DNA of 24,937 nt from Candidatus Diapherotrites archaeon CG08_land_8_20_14_0_20_34_12 (GTDB taxonomy: Archaea; Iainarchaeota; Iainarchaeia; Iainarchaeales; 0-14-0-20-34-12): contig PEXL01000038.1 of assembly GCA_002779065.1 (NCBI GenBank), forward strand, positions 1-24,937, given 5' to 3'. Position numbers and translations under genes: made by a program. This document shows, piece by piece, positions 7,300 through 16,100 of this stretch (positions are counted from its first letter, which is position 1; each line of letters opens with the position of its first letter). Under the pieces are notes generated by a model that had not been told where the DNA came from, did no database searches, and saw only the letters and a list, made by a program, of their open reading frames with translations.

Positions 7300-7821
7300 A
7301 TGGTTGTAGGATTTGATTTGGCTGCTAGGATTTTGCTTTTTGTCTGCCCGCTTTATATTGCAAACTCTGCTGCTGTTGTGTTTCATGGAAAAACCCCGAT
7401 TGATTTTCATAAAAAATTCATTGATGGGCATCCAATTTTAGGGGAAGGAAAAACCATAAAGGGTGCTTTTTTTGGTATTTTGTTTGGGGCATTAGCTGCT
7501 GTTCTTTTATATCTTTTAATTCCTCAGATGACACTATCCTTATCAAATAATTATCTTTTTATTGGATTTATGCTAGCAACTGGGGCAATTATTGGGGATA
7601 TGTGTGGCGCTTTTATAAAAAGACGATTTGGGTTAGAAAGAGGCAAGCCTGTTTTATTTTTAGACCAGCTTGATTTTGTCGCTGGTGGCATAATTTTAAC
7701 AATGCCTTTTATTCAATTGTCTTTCATTGAGATATTAATAATAATAATCGCTACTCCATTAATTCACAAACTAGCAAATGTATTTGCATACAATGCAAAG
7801 CTTAAAAAACATCCGTGGTAA
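7300..7821 (+). CDS. carS: CDP-archaeol synthase
   Basis: Integral membrane CTP:2,3-bis-(O-geranylgeranyl)-sn-glycerol-1-phosphate cytidylyltransferase. It makes the activated intermediate for polar head-group attachment in archaeal ether-lipid synthesis. The 173-residue protein has about five hydrophobic segments and the signatures of the family: HGKTPIDFH, the loop DGHPILGEGKTIKG, and GDMCGAFIKRRFGLERGKP followed by FLDQLDFVAGG, the conserved acidic metal/CTP site. Length is typical. The stop is separated by two bases from the next ATG, so it is probably cotranscribed with the archaeosortase-like gene. Confidence 0.95.
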   Translation: MVVGFDLAARILLFVCPLYIANSAAVVFHGKTPIDFHKKFIDGHPILGEGKTIKGAFFGILFGALAAVLLYLLIPQMTLSLSNNYLFIGFMLATGAIIGDMCGAFIKRRFGLERGKPVLFLDQLDFVAGGIILTMPFIQLSFIEILIIIIATPLIHKLANVFAYNAKLKKHPW

Positions 7822-7823
7822 AT

Positions 7824-8378
7824 ATGAAAAAATATGCAAGAATTCACCATCCGCATCATAAAGAAAAGCAGGCGGATATAAATATAAAACCTAAGAAGGT
7901 TGACTATAAAAAATTCATTCCTTTTGTTGCTAAATTCTTTGCAATATCTTTGGCAGGAACAATAATACTGCCATTACTTGATTTGAATTTTCTTACTAAT
8001 TCAATTGCAAAATTTGTTGCATATTTAAGCGGTGTTTCGGTTCAGGGCAATACCTTGCTAGTAAATAGTAATCCATTGATAATCACAAATATGTGCATAG
8101 GATTAGAGTCCGTTATTCTGCTGGGGGCAATAATTTTTTCATTAAAAAAACCGGAATTCAGCAAAAAAATTTATAGTTTAGCATTAGCTGGCGCTTTTTT
8201 AATAATTGCAAATATGTTAAGGATTCTTGCAATTGTGGGAATAGCAAAAATCGATTATACTTTAGTGGATATTTCACATACGATAAGCTGGTTCTTCACA
8301 ACTGCAGTAATATTTGCTGCTTGGTATGTAATGAGTAAAAAAGAATTAGAAAAAAACAAGCTTGAAGAACTAATTTAA
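7824..8378 (+). CDS. Exosortase/archaeosortase-family transpeptidase
   Basis: Polytopic membrane protein of 184 residues with the invariant triad of the exosortase/archaeosortase family: C91 in NMCIGLES, R133 in ANMLRILAI, and H152 in DISHTISWF. Family members process the C-terminal sorting tail of exported surface proteins and often join it to lipid. The N terminus is unusually His/Lys-rich (HHPHHKEK) and cytoplasmic by charge. It overlaps nothing upstream if the ATG at 7824 is used; a GTG at 7815 would overlap carS by 7 nt. It converges with secD with a 4-bp overlap of stop codons. The carS neighbour fits a lipid-anchoring context, but no protein with a recognisable sorting tail is in the window. 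Confidence 0.85.
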   Translation: MKKYARIHHPHHKEKQADINIKPKKVDYKKFIPFVAKFFAISLAGTIILPLLDLNFLTNSIAKFVAYLSGVSVQGNTLLVNSNPLIITNMCIGLESVILLGAIIFSLKKPEFSKKIYSLALAGAFLIIANMLRILAIVGIAKIDYTLVDISHTISWFFTTAVIFAAWYVMSKKELEKNKLEELI

Positions 8379-9991
8379 TCTTTTTTATTTTCAAGCATGT
8401 ATTTTGCAAATTCAGCATAGAACGGCCTTGTGATAAAGATTCCTGCAGCTACACCAATTACTGTTGCAATTGCAAATCCCATTAAGGAAATCATTGCTGA
8501 ACCAAATATAATAACAGGAAGCATTGTTGACATTGAAGTAGCGGCTGCGGCAAACACGATGAAAAATGCATTTTTAATCTTCCTTGCTAAAGAAACACTT
8601 TCCTTGCTTTCGCTTGTTGTTAATTCATCTGTAATTACAATTTGGTCATTCACACCAGTACCAACAGCAGCCAAAACACCTGCTATCGCTGCTAAGGTAA
8701 TGCTGCCAAATTGTGAAGTAAATACAAGGGCTAAATAAGCTTCACTTATTGACATTGTAAGGATTGCCAATGAAAGTTTCCATTCTTTATACCTAAAATA
8801 AAGAACTGCTGCAACAGATAATATTACTAAAAGCCCTATTATGCCTGCAGCAAATACGAAATTCTCCCCCAATAACGGAGAAATTGTTTCCTTGTTTATG
8901 CTATCAACTGCAACAGGCAAGGATCCTGATTCCAATAAAATTTTAGTATAACTTCTTTCAGCAAATGCATCTTCTTGTGTTTGTGCTGTCCCAGTTATTA
9001 TTAAATCAGTAATTACTTTAGCTTGTTCTTTTGATTCAACATAAGGTTCATCACCAGTAACTGATGGCTGCAATCTTACAACTGATTTTATGCCCAAAGC
9101 AGACCATATCCAGGCCATATTCTGTTCAACCGGAATTTCTTTTATCTTAAATTCCATGGCTTTTACTTTATCTTTAATTTCTTGGGAAATATTTGACTGC
9201 AATACAATTTCAGGGTATGTTTTTGCATATTCTTTAAGCTGGGAAATTACTTCTGCTGATAATCCGTTGCCATCCAACTGAATATAAGGCAGGGCACTAT
9301 TTGAAAGCACTTCATCAATTGAAAGATTTGAGGGAATTCCTTTCAGATTATTTCCTGCAATCAATAAATCTTTATCAATCAAAAATTGCTCTTCAGTAAT
9401 AAGAACTACCGCATTTGGCCTATCAATAAAGAAATAAGTATTCTGGCATTCATAATTGCCTTCAGGATCTTCCCCATAACCAATCAAATTACATTTATGA
9501 AAAGATAAATCCCTGAAATTTTTTGCTGCAGTATTTTTTAGGACAAATGGCAGATTCCACCTGAATGTTGAGCTTGAGGGCTGCACTGCAGGCATAGTGG
9601 TTTCCTGATCAACTTGAATTATATCATCCCCTATAAAGGCTATTTTACCCTCAATCATTACCTCAAACTTACCTTGTTTTCTAAGCAAGGATTCTATCTG
9701 TTGCACCTTTGCGGGATCAGTTTCTGGCAATTGTGCAATAACAAATTCATTCCCCACGCTATATACTTTAACATCCTTTAATCCTGTCCAGTTCAATCTT
9801 TGTTCAATAATATTTGAAACCTTTTCCATCTCTGTTGTCGATTTTACCTTTTCAGCAAAATGTATCTGGAATAAGGTTCCACCAGCAAATTCAATCCCAT
9901 AATTTATTCCATTGAATAAAAGCAGTAAAGTAGCGATAAACAAAACAATCAGGACAAGCCAAAGTTTATAACTTTTAAACAAAGAATTCAT
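8375..9991 (-). CDS. secD: Protein-export membrane protein SecD
   Basis: RND-type subunit that assists Sec-dependent protein export from the outer face of the membrane. The 538-residue protein has an N-terminal helix (about 9-28), the D1-type motif YGIEFAGGTLFQI, a large extracytoplasmic domain, and five C-terminal helices with AAVGTGVNDQIVITDEL and a final FITRPFYAEF. The start ATG overlaps the secF stop (ATGA), indicating translational coupling in the usual archaeal secF-secD order. No SecA-dependent features are expected, as archaea lack SecA. Confidence 0.95.
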   Translation of the reverse strand: MNSLFKSYKLWLVLIVLFIATLLLLFNGINYGIEFAGGTLFQIHFAEKVKSTTEMEKVSNIIEQRLNWTGLKDVKVYSVGNEFVIAQLPETDPAKVQQIESLLRKQGKFEVMIEGKIAFIGDDIIQVDQETTMPAVQPSSSTFRWNLPFVLKNTAAKNFRDLSFHKCNLIGYGEDPEGNYECQNTYFFIDRPNAVVLITEEQFLIDKDLLIAGNNLKGIPSNLSIDEVLSNSALPYIQLDGNGLSAEVISQLKEYAKTYPEIVLQSNISQEIKDKVKAMEFKIKEIPVEQNMAWIWSALGIKSVVRLQPSVTGDEPYVESKEQAKVITDLIITGTAQTQEDAFAERSYTKILLESGSLPVAVDSINKETISPLLGENFVFAAGIIGLLVILSVAAVLYFRYKEWKLSLAILTMSISEAYLALVFTSQFGSITLAAIAGVLAAVGTGVNDQIVITDELTTSESKESVSLARKIKNAFFIVFAAAATSMSTMLPVIIFGSAMISLMGFAIATVIGVAAGIFITRPFYAEFAKYMLENKKD

Positions 9992-11073
9992 TTTCTCACT
10001 TTATTAATTGTTCTTTCAGCATACCAAATTAAGATTTGGGCGTTCATCAACCAGGTTGAAATTAGGTCGCCAATAAGCCCGAAGAATAAAACAAAAGCAA
10101 TATCAAAGATGGCAAACATCTGGAAGAAATAAGATAAAATACACATAATAAATGCAGCAGCTATTGCTGTCCCTGTCATGGTTAAACCTGTTGCCATGCT
10201 CTTATACGCTTGATCCCTTGCATTCAATTCCCTATGTTTCAAAATCCTCGTGGTAAGCAAAATATCAGTATCGATTGAATAACCAACGATCATAAGCAAC
10301 GCTGGAATTGTGGCAATGCCTAATGGAATGCCAAATAAAGCCATTCCGCCCAAAGCTGTTGCGACATCAAAAGTAGCTGCTTGCACAATTGCCAATGTTG
10401 GAATTAATTCCCTAAAGAATAAGAAAATTACAATAAAAATACAAATAAGTGCAATAAATGCAACGAACAAAGCATTGTCCCAAAAAATGGCGCCAATCGT
10501 TGGTGCAACCTCCTTTATCTGAAATGCTAAATTAGCCTCATTCAATTGTGCTCTCATAAATTCTTGAACATCATTATAGAATACCTGTTTTGCTTCATCA
10601 ATTTTTAGGGCAGTAAATTCCTGCAAGTCTTGTGCTGTTTTTGGTTTATTATCAATAGAAATTTTGCTGGATAATGCCGTTAAAACTGTTTCAAATTTAG
10701 ATATTGCCCCAGCCTCATCTCCTGCTTTTAATAAAACAGCCCCTTCTTTGTAAATAAGATCATTATCAAAAAAGAATTTATTCTTGCTGAATTGAATCAT
10801 TACACCAGGGCTTGTTGGGGAGGTAATTGTTGTAACTGAAATATCTTCAAGCTCAAACTTGCTTGTTAAAGCTGCTTCAATAGTTTTAGCATCATGTGCT
10901 TTTGCTGTTTTTATCAAAAGCATATTTCCTCCTTTTAGGTCAATACCTTGAGGAATCCCGGGGTAAACCAATGCCATAAATAGAAATACAAAAAATAAAA
11001 TTGTTGGAATTATTGAATATTTCCAGTAATTGCCTTTGTAAATATTTGGCAGAATTGATTTCTTTTCAGACAT
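9988..11073 (-). CDS. secF: Protein-export membrane protein SecF
   Basis: Partner of SecD in the Sec export complex. From the ATG at 11073 the protein is 361 residues: a first helix (about 19-40), the signature GIDLKGGNMLLIK, an extracytoplasmic domain, then five helices with GYSIDTDILLTTRIL and a final FGLIGDLISTWLMN. The open frame extends upstream to 11244, but residues encoded there look like translated AT-rich leader; MSEKKSILPN is a plausible cytoplasmic N terminus. The gene is divergent from the UPF0147 gene, with a 147-nt gap between the start codons. Confidence 0.94.
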   Translation of the reverse strand: MSEKKSILPNIYKGNYWKYSIIPTILFFVFLFMALVYPGIPQGIDLKGGNMLLIKTAKAHDAKTIEAALTSKFELEDISVTTITSPTSPGVMIQFSKNKFFFDNDLIYKEGAVLLKAGDEAGAISKFETVLTALSSKISIDNKPKTAQDLQEFTALKIDEAKQVFYNDVQEFMRAQLNEANLAFQIKEVAPTIGAIFWDNALFVAFIALICIFIVIFLFFRELIPTLAIVQAATFDVATALGGMALFGIPLGIATIPALLMIVGYSIDTDILLTTRILKHRELNARDQAYKSMATGLTMTGTAIAAAFIMCILSYFFQMFAIFDIAFVLFFGLIGDLISTWLMNAQILIWYAERTINKVRK

Positions 11074-11220
11074 GCTATCAACTAACAGAAAGGACCCTAA
11101 AAATCCGCTTATTTTTGGTTTTTTAATTAACATATGGTATAAGCAAACAATAAAAAAGCTAACTATTAAGTTAATTAAGGTACAGACGCATAACGATTTG
11201 CTTTTTACTCGGGTGGTAAT

Positions 11221-11490
11221 ATGACTAAAGATTTGACTCAACAAATTGAAAGCCTTAAATCAATGATTGAAGAGGTATTGAAAGATCGGGGCATACCTAA
11301 AAATATAAGAGCAATAATAGAAAATGTAAAAAGCAAGATAAGTTCGGAAAAGCCAGCTAGTGAAGATTTTTCAAGCGCCATCTATGCCTTGGATGATATA
11401 AGCAACAATATCAATATGCCTGCTTATACCAGAACATCCATCTGGGAAATTATAAGTGAAATGGAAAGAATAAAGGAAGAATTAAAATAA
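11221..11490 (+). CDS. UPF0147 family protein
   Basis: 89-residue all-helical protein with the family's hallmark blocks: DRGIPKNIR, then FSSAIYALDDISNNINMP and YTRTSIWEIISEMERI. The family is widespread in archaea and structurally a small helical bundle; its role is not established. The start ATG follows GGTGGT (11213-11218), a good ribosome-binding site. The next gene is DP1 of PolD, 129 nt downstream with its own TATA-like sequences, so cotranscription is not assured. Confidence 0.9.
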   Translation: MTKDLTQQIESLKSMIEEVLKDRGIPKNIRAIIENVKSKISSEKPASEDFSSAIYALDDISNNINMPAYTRTSIWEIISEMERIKEELK

Positions 11491-11521
11491 ATCTTATTTT
11501 TAAAATGTTAATTGTTTAATT

Positions 11522-11565
11522 CAATTAATATATACATAATCTAAACCAATCAAGATCAGAACTAT
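11522..11565 (+). promoter_or_regulatory. AT-rich promoter candidates before the PolD genes
   Basis: Two TATA-like stretches, TTAATATATACA (about 11524-11535) and CTATATATG (about 11562-11570), lie in the gap before DP1. Neither is at the leaderless distance from the TTG at 11620; that gene has a Shine-Dalgarno motif, so a leader is expected. I cannot choose between them from sequence. Confidence 0.35.
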
Positions 11566-11619
11566 ATATGTTTTGGTTCATATTGATTTACTGCTTACTA
11601 TTCAATTACTGGTGGGATT

Positions 11620-13080
11620 TTGGAAGATATTTTGGCATATTCTAATGATAAAAAAGTGCTTGTAAACAAAGATGCATTAGATCTGCTTAAAAATCTCGAA
11701 GAATGGAAAGAAATTATTGATAAGGCAAAATTAGAAAATGCTTTTGTAATTGATGCTATTTTTGTTGAAAAGAATAAAAAAATAAAACATAAAGAACCGT
11801 TAAATGTTGAAATAAAAAAATCTTGGAATGCTGAAGCAAAAAACATTCAGGCTAATTACAAAATCCTTGAGGAATACAACATAAACAAGGACAGTTTCTC
11901 GAAAGGAAAGATTGATGATTTTTTGGTTTATTTCCAAGACAAGTTTAAATTCTTGGATAGCTTGTTAAGAAAACACCAGATAAATGCAAAAGAGACTTCT
12001 CGCTTGAAAACAATCCCTAACAAAACAGATGTTGATGTTATTGGAATGGTCTCAAAAAAATGGACTTCTAAAAATGGGCATCTTGCAATGGAATTAGAGG
12101 ATTTTGAGGGGAAATGCATCGGCTTGGTAATGAAAAAGGATGAGGCATTGTTAAGGGAAGCTGAATTGGCAATTCCTGACAGTGTAATTGCAATAAAGGG
12201 GACAAAATTAAGCAATGACTTAATTATTGTAAAGGCAATCCTTTTCCCTGATGTGCAGATAAAGGGCGAGAGAACTATTGCTAAAGATGTTAGCATTGCG
12301 GGAATCTCAGATATGCATATTGGAAGCAAATTATTCCAGGAAAAAACCTTTGAGAATTTTTTGAAATGGATAAATAGAAAAGCCGGAGAATCTTCAAAAT
12401 TAGCTGAAAAAGTAAAATACCTTGTGATTACCGGCGACAATGTTGATGGAATAGGCATTTATCCTAGCCAATTTGATGAACTAGCAATAAAAAGCATTTC
12501 AAAACAGTATGAATTATTCAGCGAATTAATTTTGCAAATTCCGGAATATATTGAAATTTTTATTATACCCGGGCAGCATGATGCTGTGCGATGGGCGGAT
12601 CCCCAGCCTCAAATTCCTGAAGAAATGGTTCCAGAACTTGCTAAAAAGAAGAATATCCATTTCTTAAGCTCACCTGGCTGGGTGGCTATTGAGGGGTTAA
12701 AGATACTGCTTTACCATGGGCCTGCATTGCACGATTTATTTTCACAAATAAGCTACCTTAATGCATCTAAACCTGCAAAAGGAATGGCTTCTTTATTAAA
12801 AAGAAGGGACTTGATGTGCGGCTATGGTTTATCAAGGCCTTATGTCCCTGAAAGCAAGGATTATATGTTAATGAGGGAAGAACCAGATATTGTATTTATG
12901 GGCGAACATCACAGGTTTGATATTGACACATATAGGGGAATAACTGTAGTAAATAACAGCACTTTCCAGGCGCAAACAGCATATCAGTTTGGATTAGGGC
13001 ATATTCCTACCCCAGGAATTGTTTCGGTCATTAATTTAAAAACAAGAAAATTAGAACAGGTAAATCTAAATGAAATTTAA
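11620..13080 (+). CDS. polB: DNA polymerase D small subunit DP1
   Basis: Exonuclease/processivity subunit of the archaeal replicative polymerase PolD. The 486-residue protein has an OB-fold (about 135-185, DVIGMVSKKW onward) and an Mre11-like calcineurin-type phosphoesterase domain: SDMHIG (D231, H233), TGDNVDG (D273), GQHD (318-321, normally GNHD-like), LYHGPALHD, GEHHRFD (428 onward) and NNSTFQAQTAYQ. It is shorter than Pyrococcus DP1 because the disordered N-terminal region is small. The start is TTG at 11620, 4 nt after GGTGG (11611-11615); no ATG is suitably placed. DP2 follows 33 nt downstream, as expected for a two-subunit operon. Confidence 0.95.
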   Translation: MEDILAYSNDKKVLVNKDALDLLKNLEEWKEIIDKAKLENAFVIDAIFVEKNKKIKHKEPLNVEIKKSWNAEAKNIQANYKILEEYNINKDSFSKGKIDDFLVYFQDKFKFLDSLLRKHQINAKETSRLKTIPNKTDVDVIGMVSKKWTSKNGHLAMELEDFEGKCIGLVMKKDEALLREAELAIPDSVIAIKGTKLSNDLIIVKAILFPDVQIKGERTIAKDVSIAGISDMHIGSKLFQEKTFENFLKWINRKAGESSKLAEKVKYLVITGDNVDGIGIYPSQFDELAIKSISKQYELFSELILQIPEYIEIFIIPGQHDAVRWADPQPQIPEEMVPELAKKKNIHFLSSPGWVAIEGLKILLYHGPALHDLFSQISYLNASKPAKGMASLLKRRDLMCGYGLSRPYVPESKDYMLMREEPDIVFMGEHHRFDIDTYRGITVVNNSTFQAQTAYQFGLGHIPTPGIVSVINLKTRKLEQVNLNEI

Positions 13081-13113
13081 TGCTTAAAATATTTATTTTG
13101 AAGAGGAAATAAA

Positions 13114-16100
13114 ATGCAGGAAATAATTGCTGAATCCCATATTAAAGAATATTATTCAAAGATACTTAACCAAGTAAATGGGATTCAGGCTTTGGCAAAT
13201 GATGCCAAAAAAATTGGCATAGATCCTGAACCGGAAGCAGAAACACATCCGGCATTGGACTTGGCTGAAAGAACTGAGAGAATTATAAAACTTGAAGGAT
13301 TGGCAAGCAGATACAGAACATTGTTTGAAGAATTAAAAGGCAACAGGATAAAAGTAATTTTTAGAATATTTGAAGAAATCCTTGAAGGAAAACTTGGAAA
13401 TGTGGCTGACAGATCAAAAAGATTGGAACTAGCGATTAAAACTTCATTAATGTTAAATACAGAAGGGGTGGTAATTGCACCGATTGAGGGGGTGCCAAAA
13501 GTAACAATAAGCAAAAACTTTGATGGCACAAGCTATGTTGATATTTATTATGCCGGGCCGATTAGGGCAGCAGGTGGAACATCAGCAGTATTCCCATTAA
13601 TCCTTGGGGATTATGGAAGAAAAATTTTGGGGCTTGACATATATAAGCCAACAGAAGAGGAGATTGAGAGATATGCTGAAGAAACACAGTTATATGAAAA
13701 TATTGTAAGCAGGCAATACAAATTGAAGCCTGAAGAGGTAAGAAGAATAATTAGGGGATGCCCGGTATGCATAAATGGTGAACCGACTGAAGAAAAAGAG
13801 GTTGAGGTGCACAGGGATTTAGAAAGAATTCCTTCAAACAGAATCAGGGGAGGGGCTTGTTTGGTAATTAGTGAAGGAATTGCCTTGAAAGCAAAAAAGA
13901 TTCTTACTTATTCAAAAATGCTAAATTTGGACTGGAGCTGGCTCGAAGGCATAATTAAAGTAGGAAAGCATGCTGATGGAAAATCAAGCAGCCAAGCTAA
14001 TTGGAAATATTTGGAAGGATTGGCTGCAGGCAGGCCAATATTTTCCTATCCTTCTGCTCCCGGCGGTTTCAGGTTAAGGTACGGGAGATCAAGGACCGGT
14101 GGCATAATGAGTACAACAATCCATCCGGCAACAATGTATGTTTTGGATGAGTTCATCGCCATAGGAACGCAATTGAAGAATGAAAAACCCGGGAAAGCTA
14201 CCTGTGTTTATGCCTGCGACTCACTTGAAGGCCCTTTTGTAAAGCTGAAAAATGCTGATGTTGTACAATTAAAAAGTTCGGGTGAAGCAAAAAAAATTGT
14301 GAATGAAATTTATGAAATTCTTTCCTTGGGGGATATCCTTGTATGTTACGGTGATTTTAGAAAATTAGCCCATCCATTACTGCCAGCAGGCTATTGCAAA
14401 GAATGGTGGATTCAGGAAGCAAATAAGAATATTCCAAAAGAAGAGCTTGATTCTTTAAAGATTGATCTTGAAAATATTGGCTACCATAAAGCAATTGAAT
14501 TAAGTGAAAAATTTTCTATTCCCCTGCATCCTGATTTCATCGCATATTATTCCTTGATGAGCAAAAATGAAACAATTGATTTAATAAAGGCAGTTAAAAA
14601 TGCTGAGCTTGTGAAAGAAGGCAATAGGATTCTTGGTGCATTACTGCCAAATGATGTTAAAATAAAAAATATTTTAGAAAAAATACTGCTTGAACATAAA
14701 TTAAGGGAAAATAAAATTTTGATTGAAGAAAATTATGCATACCCTTTCCTAAAAACATTGGGTTATTCTGATGCGCGCATAGATTATGCTGCACTTGAAG
14801 AAAAAGAAGATGCTTTACAGATAATAAATGCAATAAGCCCAATAAAAATAAGGGATAAAGCAGGAACATTTATTGGTGCTAGGATGGGCAGGCCTGAATC
14901 TAGCTGCCCCAGGGAAATGAAAGGCAATCCGCATGGGTTATTCCCTATTGGGAATTATGGTGGAAGCACCAGAAGCATCAATAAAGCTGCGGAGAAAGGA
15001 AGGATTACTATTGATATAGCAATTAAAAGATGCCCAAAATGCAAAAAAGAGAGCCACCATTATCTTTGTGAAGATTGTAAGGTAAGAACTGTTGAAGTTT
15101 ACAAATGCAAACATTGCGGCAGGGAAACCTTAAATGAAAGATGCAATGCGTGTAAAAAAGATTCTAGTGTGGGTTATACTTCAAAAATACTTGAGATTGA
15201 CACTGAATTAAGAAAAGCTACTGAGAATCTGAAAATAAAAATGCCCACAATAGTAAAAGGCGTTAGGGGAGTAATGAATAAAACAAGAACAGCAGAACCG
15301 CTTGAAAAAGCAATACTTCGAGCTAAGTATAATTTACACATTTTCAGGGACGGAACAGTCAGGTATGAAATGATAAATAACACATTAACTCATTTCAAAC
15401 CAAAAGAAATAAATGTAAGCATTTCAAAATTGCACGAATTAGGCTATTTGAAAGATTATTTAGGAAATGAAGTAGTAAATGAGGACCAAATAATTGAATT
15501 AATGCCGCAAGACATAGTAATTTGCGAAGATGCGGGTTCTCATTTATTAGCATTAGCAAATTTTTTGGACGAGGAACTGGAAAGATTATACCATAAAGAA
15601 CCTTATTACAAGGCGCAAACAAAAGAAGATTTAATTGGGCACTTGATTCTGGCATTAGCTCCGCACACCTCTGCTGCAGTTGTTGGCAGAATTTTAGGGT
15701 ATAATAAATCAAGGGGCTGCTTTGCCCATCCTTATTTCCACCAGGCTAAAAGAAGGAACTGCGTTCACCCCAATACCAAAATTGTTATTTATAATGAAAC
15801 GACAAAGAAGAAAGAAATAAAAAAAATAAAAAATGTTGTTGAGAGAGCAATAAAAAAATCATCAATGCAAAATAGGCACATAATAAATTACTATATTGAG
15901 AACATAGAACCACTTTCGGTCTATGCATTAAATCCTACAAATTATAGGTTAGAAAAGAAAAAAATCAAATATTTTTTAAAAAATCCCGCTCCAAAATACT
16001 GGGTTAAAATAAAGACATCTTCAAATAAAACATTCATTATGACGCCGGAACACAGATTTGCTTTTTTAAACCCAAATAATAAAATAAAAATAAAAGAAGC

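Noticed and set aside
11074..11244. N-terminal extension of SecF to 11244
   Set aside because: It overlaps the UPF0147 start on the other strand and does not resemble SecF; MSEKKS at 11073 is a normal cytoplasmic start.
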